NCBI GenBank assembly: GCA_964035575.1
Contig: OZ037895.1
Location: 682,001 to 746,000 of the forward strand
DNA: 64,000 nt
Reading direction: 5' to 3'
Origin: Rhynchopus sp. YZ270_cl-10
Taxonomy: Eukaryota; Euglenozoa; Diplonemea; Diplonemida; Diplonemidae
This document shows, in pieces, positions 43,241 to 55,390 of the stretch (the stretch's first letter is position 1; every line of letters begins with the position of its first letter). The notes beneath the pieces were generated by a model. That model did not search any database. It had not been told where the DNA came from and was given only the letters and a program-made list of their open reading frames with translations. A program made the translations under genes and the position numbers.

Positions 43241-46200
43241 AAACGCGTTGTTTTGGCTGTGTTCTATCGCGCTGTTTTCAACGCGCTGTTTTGGCCGTGT
43301 TCTATCGCGCTGTTTTCAACGCGGTGTTTTGGCCGTGTTCTTTCGCGCTGTTTTCAACGCGTTGTTTTGGCCGTGTTCTATCGCGCTGTTTTCAACGCGG
43401 TGTTTTGGCCGTGTTCTATCGCGCTGTTTACAACGCGTTGTTTTGGCCGTGTTCTATCGCGCTGTTTTCAACGCGGTGTTTTGGCCGTGTTCTATCGCGC
43501 TGTTTTCAACGCGGTGTTTTGGCCGTGTTCTTTCGCGCTGTTTTCAACGCGGTGTTTTGGCCGTGTTCTATCGCGCTGTTTTCAACGCGGTGTTTTGGCC
43601 GTGTTCTATCGCGCTGTTTTCAACGCGGTGTTTTGGCCGTGTTCTATCGCGCTGTTTTCAACGCGTTGTTTTGGCCGTGTTCTATCGCGCTGTTTTCAAC
43701 GCGGTGTTTTGGCCGTGTTCTATCGCGCTGTTTTCAACGCGTTGTTTTGGCCGTGTTCTATCGCGCTGTTTTCAACGCGGTGTTTTGGCCGTGTTCTATC
43801 GCGCTGTTTTCAACGCGGTGTTTTGGCCGTGTTCTATCGCGCTGTTTTCAACGCGGTGTTTTGGCTGTGTTCTATCGCGCTGTTTTCAACGCGGTGTTTT
43901 GGCCGTGTTCTTTCGCGCTGTTTTCAACGAGTTGTTTTGGCTGTGTTCTATCGCGCTGTTTTCAACGCGGTGTTTTGGCCGTGTTCTATCGCGCTGTTTT
44001 CAACGCGGTGTTTTGGCTGTGTTCTATCGCGCTCTTTTCAACGCGGTGTTTTGGCTGTGTTCTATCGCGCTGTTTTCAACGCGTTGTTTTGGCTGTGTTC
44101 TATCGCGCTGTTTTCAACGCGGTGTTTTGGCCGTGTTCTATCGCGCTGTTTTCAACGCGGTGTTTTGGCTGTGTTCTATCGCGCTCTTTTCAACGCGGTG
44201 TTTTGGCTGTGTTCTATCGCGCTGTTTTCAACGCGTTGTTTTGTCCGTGTTCTATCGCGCTGTTTTCAACGCGGTGTTTTGGCCGTGTTCTATCGCGCTG
44301 TTTTCAACGCGGTGTTTTGGCCGTGTTCTTTCGCGCTCTTTTCAACGCGGTGTTTTGGCCGTGTTCTATCGCGCTGTTTTCAACGCGTTGTTTTGGCCGT
44401 GTTCTATCGCGCTGTTTTCAACGCGGTGTTTTGGCTGTGTTCTATCGCGCTGTTTTCAACTCGGTGTTTTGGCCGTGTTCTATCGCGCTGTTTTCAACGC
44501 GGTGTTTTGGCCGTGTTCTATCGCGCTGTTTTCAACGCGGTGTTTTGGCTGTGTTCTATCGCGCTGTTTTCAACGCGGTGTTTTGGCCGTGTTCTTTCGC
44601 GCTGTTTTCAACGCGGTGTTTTGGCTGTGTTCTATCGCGCTGTTTTCAACGCGGTGTTTTGGCCGTGTTCTATCGCGCTGTTTTCAACGCGGTGTTTTGG
44701 CTGTGTTCTATCGCGCTCTTTTCAACGCGGTGTTTTGGCTGTGTTCTATCGCGCTGTTTTCAACGCGTTGTTTTGGCCGTGTTCTATCGCGCTGTTTTCA
44801 ACGCGGTGTTTTGGCCGTGTTCTATCGCGCTGTTTTCAACGCGGTGTTTTGGCCGTGTTCTATCGCGCTGTTTTCAACGCGGTGTTTTGGCCGTGATCTT
44901 TCGCGCTCTTTTCAACGCGGTGTTTTGGCCGTGTTCTATCGCGCTGTTTTCAACGCGGTGTTTTGGCTGTGTTTTATCGCGCTGTTTTCAACGCGGTGTT
45001 TTGGCCGTGATCTTTCGCGCTCTTTTCAACGCGGTGTTTTGGCCGTGTTCTATCGCGCTGTTTTCAACGCGGTGTTTTGGCTGTGTTTTATCGCGCTGTT
45101 TTCAACGCGGTGTTTTGGCCGTGTTCTTTCGCGCTGTTTTCAACGCGGTGTTTTGGCCGTGTTCTATCGCGCTGTTTTCAACGCGGTGTTTTGGCCGTGT
45201 TCTTTCGCGCTGTTTTCAACGCGGTGTTTTGCCGTGTTCTATCGCGCTGTTTTCAACGCGGTGTTTTGGCCGTGTTCTTTCGCGCTGTTTTCAACGCGGT
45301 GTTTTGGCTGTGTTCTATCGCGCTGTTTTCAACGCGTTGTTTTGGCCGTGTTCTATCGCGCTGTTTTCAACGCGGTGTTTTGGCTGTGTTCTATCGCGCT
45401 GTTTTCAACTCGGTGTTTTGGCCGTGTTCTATCGCGCTGTTTTCAACGCGTTGTTTTGGCCGTGTTCTATCGCGCTGTTTTCAACGCGGTGTTTTGGCTG
45501 TGTTCTATCGCGCTCTTTTCAACGCGGTGTTTTGGCTGTGTTCTTTCGCGCTGTTTTCAACGAGTTGTTTTGGCTGTGTTCTATCGCGCTGTTTTCAACG
45601 CGGTGTTTTGGCCGTGTTCTATCGCGCTGTTTTCAACGCGGTGTTTTGGCTGTGTTCTATCGCGCTGTTTTCAACGCGGTGTTTTGGCTGTGTTCTATCG
45701 CGCTGTTTTCAACGCGGTGTTTTGGCCGTGTTCTATCGCGCTGTTTTCAACGCGGTGTTTTGGCCGTGTTCTATCGCGCTGTTTTCAACGCGTTGTTTTG
45801 GCCGTGTTCTATCGCGCTGTTTTCAACGCGGTGTTTTGGCTGTGTTCTATCGCGCTGTTTTCAACGCGGTGTTTTGGCCGTGTTCTTTCGCGCTGTTTTC
45901 AACGCGGTGTTTTGGCTGTGTTCTATCGCGCTGTTTTCAACGCGGTGTTTTGGCCGTGTTCTATCGCGCTGTTTTCAACGCGGTGTTTTGGCCGTGTTCT
46001 TTCGCGCTGTTTTCAACGCGGTGTTTTGGCTGTGTTCTATCGCGCTGTTTTCAACGCGGTGTTTTGCCGTGTTCTATCGCGCTGTTTTCAACGCGGTGTT
46101 TTGGCCGTGTTCTTTCGCGCTGTTTTCAACGCGGTGTTTTGGCTGTGTTCTATCGCGCTGTTTTCAACGCGTTGTTTTGGCCGTGTTCTATCGCGCTGTT

Positions 46201-49200
46201 TTCAACGCGGTGTTTTGGCTGTGTTCTATCGCGCTGTTTTCAACTCGGTGTTTTGGCCGTGTTCTATCGCGCTGTTTTCAACGCGGTGTTTTGGCTGTGT
46301 TCTATCGCGCTCTTTTCAACGCGGTGTTTTGGCTGTGTTCTATCGCGCTGTTTTCAACGCGTTGTTTTGGCCGTGTTCTATCGCGCTGTTTTCAACGCGG
46401 TGTTTTGGCTGTGTTCTATCGCGCTGTTTTCAACGCGGTGTTTTGGCCGTGTTCTTTCGCGCTGTTTTCAACGCGGTGTTTTGGCCGTGTTCTATCGCGC
46501 TGTTTTCAACGCGGTGTTTTGGCTGTGTTCTATCGCGCTGTTTTCAACGCGGTGTTTTGGCCGTGTTCTTTCGCGCTGTTTTCAACGCGGTGTTTTGGCT
46601 GTGTTCTATCGCGCTGTTTTCAACGCGGTGTTTTGGCTGTGTTCTATCGCGCTGTTTTCAACGCGTTGTTTTGGCCGTGTTCTATCGCGCTGTTTTCAAC
46701 GCGGTGTTTTGGCTGTGTTCTATCGCGCTGTTTTCAACGCGGTGTTTTGGCTGTGTTCTTTCGCGCTGTTTTCAACGCGGTGTTTTGGCCGTGTTCTATC
46801 GCGCTGTTTTCAACTCGGTGTTTTGGCCGTGTTCTTTCGCGCTGTTTTCAACGCGGTGTTTTGGCCGTGTTCTATCGCGCTGTTTTCAACGCGTTGTTTT
46901 GGCCGTGTTCTATCGCGCTGTTTTCAACGCGGTGTTTTGGCTGTGTTCTATCGCGCTGTTTTCAACGCGGTGTTTTGGCCGTGTTCTATCGCGCTGTTTT
47001 CAACGCGTTGTTTTGGCCGTGTTCTATCGCGCTGTTTTCAACGCGGTGTTTTGGCTGTGTTCTATCGCGCTGTTTTCAACTCGGTGTTTTGGCCGTGTTC
47101 TATCGCGCTGTTTTCAACGCGGTGTTTTGGCCGTGTTCTATCGCGCTGTTTTCAACGCGGTGTTTTGGCTGTGTTCTATCGCGCTCTTTTCAACGCGGTG
47201 TTTTGGCTGTGTTCTATCGCGCTGTTTTCAACGCGTTGTTTTGGCCGTGTTCTATCGCGCTGTTTTCAACGCGGTGTTTTGGCCGTGTTCTATCGCGCTG
47301 TTTTCAACGCGGTGTTTTGGCTGTGTTCTATCGCGCTGTTTTCAACGCGGTGTTGGCCGTGTTCTTTCGCGCTGTTTTCAACGCGGTGTTTTGGCTGTGT
47401 TCTATCGCGCTGTTTTCAACGCGTTGTTTTGGCTGTGTTCTATCGCGCTGTTTTCAACGCGGTGTTTTGGCCGTGTTCTATCGCGCTGTTTTCAACGCGG
47501 TGTTTTGGCTGTGTTCTATCGCGCTCTTTTCAACGCGGTGTTTTGGCTGTGTTCTATCGCGCTGTTTTCAACGCGTTGTTTTGGCCGTGATCTTTCGCGC
47601 TCTTTTCAACGCGGTGTTTTGGCCGTGTTCTATCGCGCTGTTTTCAACGCGGTGTTTTGGCCGTGTTCTATCGCGCTGTTTTCAACGCGTTGTTTTGGCC
47701 GTGTTCTATCGCGCTGTTTTCAACGCGTTGTTTTGGCCGTGATCTTTCGCGCTCTTTTCAACGCGGTGTTTTGGCCGTGTTCTATCGCGCTCTTTTCAAC
47801 GCGGTGTTTTGGCCGTGTTCTATCGCGCTGTTTTCAACGCGTTGTTTTGGCCGTGTTCTTTCGCGCTGTTTTCAACGCGGTGTTTTGGCTGTGTTCTATC
47901 GCGCTGTTTTCAACGCGTTGTTTTGGCTGTGTTCTATCGCGCTGTTTTCAACGCGGTGTTTTGGCCGTGTTCTATCGCGCTGTTTTCAACGCGGTGTTTT
48001 GGCCGTGTTCTATCGCGCTGTTTTCAACGCGGTGTTTTGGCTGTGTTCTATCGCGCTCTTTTCAACGCGGTGTTTTGGCTGTGTTTTATCGCGCTGTTTT
48101 CAACGCGGTGTTTTGGCCGTGTTCTTTCGCGCTGTTTTCAACGCGGTGTTTTGGCCGTGTTCTATCGCGCTGTTTTCAACGCGGTGTTTTGGCCGTGTTC
48201 TTTCGCGCTGTTTTCAACGCGGTGTTTTGGCTGTGTTCTATCGCGCTGTTTTCAACGCGGTGTTTTGGCTGTGTTCTATCGCGCTGTTTTCAACTCGGTG
48301 TTTTGGCCGTGTTCTATCGCGCTGTTTTCAACGCGTTGTTTTGGCCGTGTTCTATCGCGCTCTTTTCAACGCGGTGTTTTGGCTGTGTTCTTTCGCGCTG
48401 TTTTCAACGAGTTGTTTTGGCTGTGTTCTATCGCGCTGTTTTCAACGCGGTGTTTTGGCCGTGTTCTATCGCGCTGTTTTCAACGCGGTGTTTTGGCTGT
48501 GTTCTATCGCGCTGTTTTCAACGCGGTGTTTTGGCTGTGTTCTATCGCGCTGTTTTCAACGCGGTGTTTTGGCCGTGTTCTATCGCGCTGTTTTCAACGC
48601 GGTGTTTTGGCTGTGTTCTATCGCGCTGTTTTCAACGCGGTGTTTTGGCCGTGTTCTATCGCGCTGTTTTCAACGCGGTGTTTTGGCCGTGTTCTATCGC
48701 GCTGTTTTCAACGCGGTGTTTTGGCCGTGTTCTTTCGCGCTGTTTTCAACGCGGTGTTTTGCCGTGTTCTATCGCGCTGTTTTCAACGCGGTGTTTTGGC
48801 CGTGTTCTTTCGCGCTGTTTTCAACGCGGTGTTTTGGCTGTGTTCTATCGCGCTGTTTTCAACGCGTTGTTTTGGCCGTGTTCTATCGCGCTGTTTTCAA
48901 CGCGGTGTTTTGGCTGTGTTCTATCGCGCTGTTTTCAACTCGGTGTTTTGGCTGTGTTCTATCGCGCTGTTTTCAACGCGGTGTTTTGGCTGTGTTCTAT
49001 CGCGCTGTTTTCAACGCGGTGTTTTGGCTGTGTTCTATCGCGCTCTTTTCAACGCGGTGTTTTGGCTGTGTTCTATCGCGCTGTTTTCAACGCGTTGTTT
49101 TGGCCGTGTTCTATCGCGCTGTTTTCAACGCGGTGTTTTGGCCGTGTTCTTTCGCGCTGTTTTCAACGCGGTGTTTTGGCTGTGTTCTATCGCGCTGTTT

Positions 49201-52200
49201 TCAACGCGGTGTTTTGGCCGTGTTCTTTCGCGCTGTTTTCAACGCGGTGTTTTGCCGTGTTCTATCGCGCTGTTTTCAACGCGGTGTTTTGGCCGTGTTC
49301 TTTCGCGCTGTTTTCAACGCGGTGTTTTGGCCGTGTTCTATCGCGCTGTTTTCAACGCGGTGTTTTGGCTGTGTTCTATCGCGCTGTTTTCAACGCGGTG
49401 TTTTGGCCGTGTTCTTTCGCGCTGTTTTCAACGCGGTGTTTTGGCTGTGTTCTATCGCGCTGTTTTCAACGCGGTGTTTTGGCTGTGTTCTATCGCGCTG
49501 TTTTCAACGCGTTGTTTTGGCCGTGTTCTATCGCGCTGTTTTCAACGCGGTGTTTTGGCTGTGTTCTATCGCGCTGTTTTCAACTCGGTGTTTTGGCCGT
49601 GTTCTATCGCGCTGTTTTCAACGCGGTGTTTTGGCCGTGTTCTATCGCGCTGTTTTCAACGCGGTGTTTTGGCTGTGTTCTATCGCGCTGTTTTCAACGC
49701 GGTGTTTTGGCCGTGTTCTTTCGCGCTGTTTTCAACGCGGTGTTTTGGCTGTGTTCTATCGCGCTGTTTTCAACGCGGTGTTTTGGCTGTGTTCTATCGC
49801 GCTGTTTTCAACGCGTTGTTTTGGCCGTGTTCTATCGCGCTGTTTTCAACGCGGTGTTTTGGCTGTGTTCTATCGCGCTGTTTTCAACTCGGTGTTTTGG
49901 CCGTGTTCTATCGCGCTGTTTTCAACGCGGTGTTTTGGCCGTGTTCTTTCGCGCTGTTTTCAACGCGGTGTTTTGGCTGTGTTCTATCGCGCTGTTTTCA
50001 ACGCGGTGTTTTGGCCGTGTTCTTTCGCGCTGTTTTCAACGCGTTGTTTTGGCCGTGTTCTATCGCGCTGTTTTCAACGCGGTGTTTTGGCTGTGTTCTA
50101 TCGCGCTGTTTTCAACGCGTTGTTTTGGCCGTGTTCTATCGCGCTGTTTTCAACGCGGTGTTTTGGCTGTGTTCTTTCGCGCTGTTTTCAACGCGGTGTT
50201 TTGGCCGTGTTCTATCGCGCTGTTTTCAACGCGGTGTTTTGGCCGTGTTCTATCGCGCTGTTTTCAACGCGTTGTTTTGGCCGTGTTCTATCGCGCTGTT
50301 TTCAACGCGGTGTTTTGGCTGTGTTCTATCGCGCTGTTTTCAACTCGGTGTTTTGGCCGTGTTCTATCGCGCTGTTTTCAACGCGTTGTTTTGGCCGTGT
50401 TCTATCGCGCTGTTTTCAACGCGGTGTTTTGGCTGTGTTCTATCGCGCTGTTTTCAACGCGGTGTTTTGGCCGTGTTCTATCGCGCTGTTTTCAACGCGG
50501 TGTTTTGGCCGTGTTCTATCGCGCTGTTTTCAACGCGGTGTTTTGGCCGTGTTCTATCGCGCTGTTTTCAACGCGGTGTTTTGGCCGTGTTCTATCGCGC
50601 TGTTTTCAACGCGGTGTTTTGGCTGTGTTCTATCGCGCTGTTTTCAACGCGGTGTTTTGGCTGTGTTCTATCGCGCTGTTTTCAACGCGGTGTTTTGGCC
50701 GTGTTCTATCGCGCTGTTTTCAACGCGGTGTTTTGGCCGTGTTCTTTCGCGCTCTTTTCAACGCGGTGTTTTGGCCGTGTTCTATCGCGCTGTTTTCAAC
50801 GCGGTGTTTTGGCCGTGTTCTATCGCGCTGTTTTCAACGCGGTGTTTTGGCCGTGTTCTTTCGCGCTGTTTTCAACGCGGTGTTTTGCCGTGTTCTATCG
50901 CGCTGTTTTCAACGCGGTGTTTTGGCCGTGTTCTTTCGCGCTGTTTTCAACGCGGTGTTTTGGCTGTGTTCTATCGCGCTGTTTTCAACTCGGTGTTTTG
51001 GCCGTGTTCTATCGCGCTGTTTTCAACGCGTTGTTTTGGCCGTGTTCTATCGCGCTGTTTTCAACGCGGTGTTTTGGCTGTGTTCTATCGCGCTGTTTTC
51101 AACTCGGTGTTTTGGCTGTGTTCTATCGCGCTGTTTTCAACGCGTTGTTTTGGCCGTGTTCTATCGCGCTGTTTTCAACGCGGTGTTTTGGCTGTGTTCT
51201 ATCGCGCTGTTTTCAACTCGGTGTTTTGGCCGTGTTCTATCGCGCTGTTTTCAACGCGGTGTTTTGGCCGTGTTCTATCGCGCTGTTTTCAACGCGGTGT
51301 TTTGGCTGTGTTCTATCGCGCTCTTTTCAACGCGGTGTTTTGGCTGTGTTCTATCGCGCTGTTTTCAACGCGTTGTTTTGGCCGTGTTCTATCGCGCTGT
51401 TTTCAACGCGGTGTTTTGGCTGTGTTCTATCGCGCTGTTTTCAACGCGGTGTTTTGGCTGTGTTCTATCGCGCTGTTTTCAACGCGGTGTTTTGGCCGTG
51501 TTCTTTCGCGCTGTTTTCAACGCGGTGTTTTGGCTGTGTTCTATCGCGCTGTTTTCAACGCGGTGTTTTGGCTGTGTTCTATCGCGCTGTTTTCAACGCG
51601 TTGTTTTGGCCGTGTTCTATCGCGCTGTTTTCAACGCGGTGTTTTGGCTGTGTTCTATCGCGCTGTTTTCAACTCGGTGTTTTGGCCGTGTTCTATCGCG
51701 CTGTTTTCAACGCGGTGTTTTGGCCGTGTTCTATCGCGCTGTTTTCAACGCGGTGTTTTGGCCGTGTTCTATCGCGCTGTTTTCAACGCGGTGTTTTGCC
51801 GTGTTCTATCGCGCTGTTTTCAACGCGGTGTTTTGGCCGTGTTCTTTCGCGCTGTTTTCAACGCGGTGTTTTGGATGTGTTCTATCGCGCTCTTTTCAAC
51901 GCGGTGTTTTGGCTGTGTTCTATCGCGCTGTTTTCAACGCGTTGTTTTGGCCGTGTTCTATCGCGCTGTTTTCAACGCGGTGTTTTGGCCGTGTTCTATC
52001 GCGCTGTTTTCAACGCGGTGTTTTGGCCGTGTTCTTTCGCGCTGTTTTCAACGCGGTGTTTTGGCTGTGTTCTATCGCGCTGTTTTCAACGCGGTGTTTT
52101 GGCTGTGTTCTATCGCGCTGTTTTCAACTCGGTGTTTTGGCCGTGTTCTATCGCGCTGTTTTCAACGCGGTGTTTTGGCCGTGTTCTTTCGCGCTGTTTT

Positions 52201-55014
52201 CAACGCGGTGTTTTGGCTGTGTTCTATCGCGCTGTTTTCAACGCGTTGTTTTGGCCGTGTTCTATCGCGCTGTTTTCAACTCGGTGTTTTGGCCGTGTTC
52301 TATCGCGCTGTTTTCAACGCGGTGTTTTGGCCGTGTTCTATCGCGCTGTTTTCAACGCGGTGTTTTGGCTGTGTTCTATCGCGCTGTTTTCAACGCGGTG
52401 TTTTGGCCGTGTTCTTTCGCGCTGTTTTCAACGCGGTGTTTTGGCTGTGTTCTATCGCGCTGTTTTCAACGCGTTGTTTTGGCTGTGTTCTATCGCGCTG
52501 TTTTCAACGCGGTGTTTTGGCCGTGTTCTATCGCGCTGTTTTCAACTCGGTGTTTTGGCCGTGTTCTATCGCGCTGTTTTCAACGCGGTGTTTTGGCCGT
52601 GTTCTATCGCGCTGTTTTCAACGCGGTGTTTTGGCTGTGTTCTATCGCGCTCTTTTCAACGCGGTGTTTTGGCCGTGTTCTATCGCGCTGTTTTCAACGC
52701 GTTGTTTTGGCCGTGTTCTATCGCGCTGTTTTCAACGCGGTGTTTTGGCCGTGTTCTATCGCGCTGTTTTCAACGCGTTGTTTTGGCCGTGTTTTATCGC
52801 GCTATTTTCAACGCGGTGTTTTGGCCGTGTTCTTTCGCGCTGTTTTCAACGCGGTGTTTTGGCCGTGTTCTCTCGCGCTGTTTTCAACGCGTTGTTTTGG
52901 CCGTGTTCTATCGCGCTGTTTTCAACGCGTTGTTTTGGCCGTGTTTTATCGCGCTATTTTCAACGCGGTGTTTTGGCCGTGTTCTTTCGCGCTGTTTTCA
53001 ACGCGTTGTTTTGGCCGTGTTCTATCGCGCTGTTTTCAACGCGGTGTTTTGGCCGTGTTCTATCGCGCTGTTTTCAACGCGTTGTTTTGGCCGTGTTTTA
53101 TCGCGCTATTTTCAACGCGGTGTTTTGGCCGTGTTCTTTCGCGCTGTTTTCAACGCGGTGTTTTGGCTGTGTTCTATCGCGCTGTTTTCAACGCGTTGTT
53201 TTGGCCGTGTTCTATCGCGCTGTTTTCAACGCGGTGTTTTGGCTGTGTTCTATCGCGCTGTTTTCAACTCGGTGTTTTGGCCGTGTTCTATCGCGCTGTT
53301 TTCAACGCGGTGTTTTGGCCGTGTTCTATCGCGCTGTTTTCAACGCGGTGTTTTGGCCGTGTTCTTTCGCGCTGTTTTCAACGCGGTGTTTTGGCCGTGT
53401 TCTTTCGCGCTGTTTTCAACGCGGTGTTTTGGCCGTGTTCTTTCGCGCTGTTTTCAACGCGGTGTTTGGGCGTGTTCTTTCGCGCTGTTTTCAACGCGGT
53501 GTTTTGGCCGTGTTCTTTCGCGCTGTTTTCAACGCGGTGTTTTGGCCGTGTTCTTTCGCGCTGTTTTCAACGCGGTGTTTGGGCGTGTTCTTTCGCGCTG
53601 TTTTCAACGCGGTGTTTTGGCCGTGTTCTATCGCGCTGTTTTCAACGCGGTGTTTTGGCCGTGTTCTATCGCGCTGTTTTCAACGCGGTGTTTTGGCCGT
53701 GTTCTATCGCGCTGTTTTCAACGCGGTGTTTTGGCTGTGTTCTATCGCGCTGTTTTCAACGCGTTGTTTTGGCCGTGTTCTATCGCGCTGTTTTCAACGC
53801 GTTGTTTTGGCCGTGTTCTATCGCGCTGTTTTCAACGCGCTGTTTTGGCCGTGTTCTTTCGCGCTGTTTTCAACGCGGTGTTTTGGCTGTGTTCTATCGC
53901 GCTGTTTTCAACGCGGTGTTTTGGCCGTGTTCTATCGCGCTGTTTTCAACGCGGTGTTTTGGCTGTGTTCTATCGCGCTGTTTTCAACGCGGTGTTTTGG
54001 CCGTGTTCTTTCGCGCTGTTTTCAACGCGGTGTTTTGGCCGTGTTCTCTCGCGCTGTTTTCAACGCGTTGTTTTGGCCGTGTTCTTTCGCGCTGTTTTCA
54101 ACGCGGTGTTTTGGCCGTGTTCTCTCGCGCTGTTTTCAACGCGTTGTTTTGGCCGTGTTCTATCGCGCTGTTTTCAACGCGGTGTTTTGGCCGTGTTCTT
54201 TCGCGCTGTTTTCAACGCGGTGTTTTGGCCGTGTTCTCTCGCGCTGTTTTCAACGCGTTGTTTTGGCCGTGTTCTATCGCGCTGTTTTCAACGCGGTGTT
54301 TTGGCCGTGTTCTCTCGCGCTGTTTTCAACGCGTTGTTTTGGCCGTGTTCTTTCGCGCTGTTTTCAACGCGGTGTTTTGGCCGTGTTCTATCGCGCTGTT
54401 TTCAACTCGGTGTTTTGGCCGTGTTCTATCGCGCTGTTTTCAACGCGTTGTTTTGGCTGTGTTCTATCGCGCTGTTTTCAACGCGGTGTTTTGGCCGTGT
54501 TCTATCGCGCTGTTTTCAACGCGGTGTTTTGGCCGTGTTCTATCGCGCTGTTTTCAACGCGTTGTTTTGGCTGTGTTCTTTCGCGCTGTTTTCAACGCGG
54601 TGTTTTGGCCGTGTTCTATCGCGCTGTTTTCAACGCGGTGTTTTGGCCGTCTTCTTTCGCGCTGTTTTCAACGCGGTGTTTTGGCCGTGTTCTATCGCGC
54701 TGTTTTCAACGCGGTGTTTTGGCCGTGTTCTATCGCGCTGTTTTCAACGCGTTGTTTTGGCCGTGTTCTTTCGCGCTGTTTTCAACGCGGTGTTTTGGCC
54801 GTGTTCTATCGCGCTGTTTTCAACGCGGTGTTTTGGCTGTGTTCTATCGCGCTGTTTTCAACGCGGTGTTTTGGCCGTGTTCTATCGCGCTGTTTTCAAC
54901 GCGGTGTTTTGGCTGTGTTCTATCGCGCTGTTTTCAACGCGGTGTTTTGGCCGTGTTCTATCGCGCTGTTTTCAACGCGGTGTTTTGGCCGTGTTCTATC
55001 GAGTTGTTTTCAAA
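43241..55014. repeat. 38-bp satellite array, about 310 copies
   Basis: An unbroken tandem array of 11.8 kb. The unit can be followed as TTTTGGCCGTGTTCTATCGC then GCTGTTTTCAACGCGGTG. Variants at fixed sites (GGC/GGT, CTATC/CTTTC/CTCTC, GCTG/GCTC, CGCGGTG/CGCGTTG, CAACTCGG) recur along the array. Some units are 1-3 bp shorter. With 38 not divisible by three, three units give one 38-residue cycle, and all plus frames stay open for kilobases while the minus strand is closed by stops in each unit. The unit has essentially no ATG, so the enormous open frames lack normal starts. The outer edges are degraded (AAAACGCGTTG on the left, CTATCGAGTTG on the right). No spacers, so it is not CRISPR. It is likely a centromeric or heterochromatic satellite. 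Confidence 0.95.
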
Positions 55015-55390
55015 GCTACATTTTTTCTTCTTATGTAAGAGTGGCTCTATTAAAAATTCAACATAGCGTTTAGTAAGACACCGATGAGCAAATATATTTA
55101 CGCACGGTTGAAATTAAACAGTCTTTTTTATTGCGAATTCTTACTTGTTTGATTTGCATTTTTTTACAACTCACTATCTTAACAGAAACTCCGGAGATGA
55201 GTATTATTATTCGTGTAAAACTATTATTTTGGAAACACCTGTCAAGCACATGTCAATATAGTCCCCCTCCGGAATACGAAAAAGTTCGACGTTTTTATTC
55301 AGGGAGCTCTTGCACGTATGACTCTCTCTCTTCTTTTTTGTACTCTGTTGTATTATAGTATAACGAAGCAGGGAAGCAAAGACAAACTCT
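55015..55390. other. Right flank of the satellite
   Basis: AT-rich unique sequence with no supported exon; it leads into the surface-protein gene. Confidence 0.5.

Noticed and set aside
43241-55014. CRISPR-like direct repeats
   Set aside because: Head-to-tail units without spacers, in a eukaryotic sequence.
43248-55073. Open frames of 1,500 to 3,941 codons in three registers as giant repeat proteins
   Set aside because: They overlap fully in all three frames, lack ATG starts inside the repeat, and follow directly from a stop-free 38-bp unit. Treated as satellite rather than genes.
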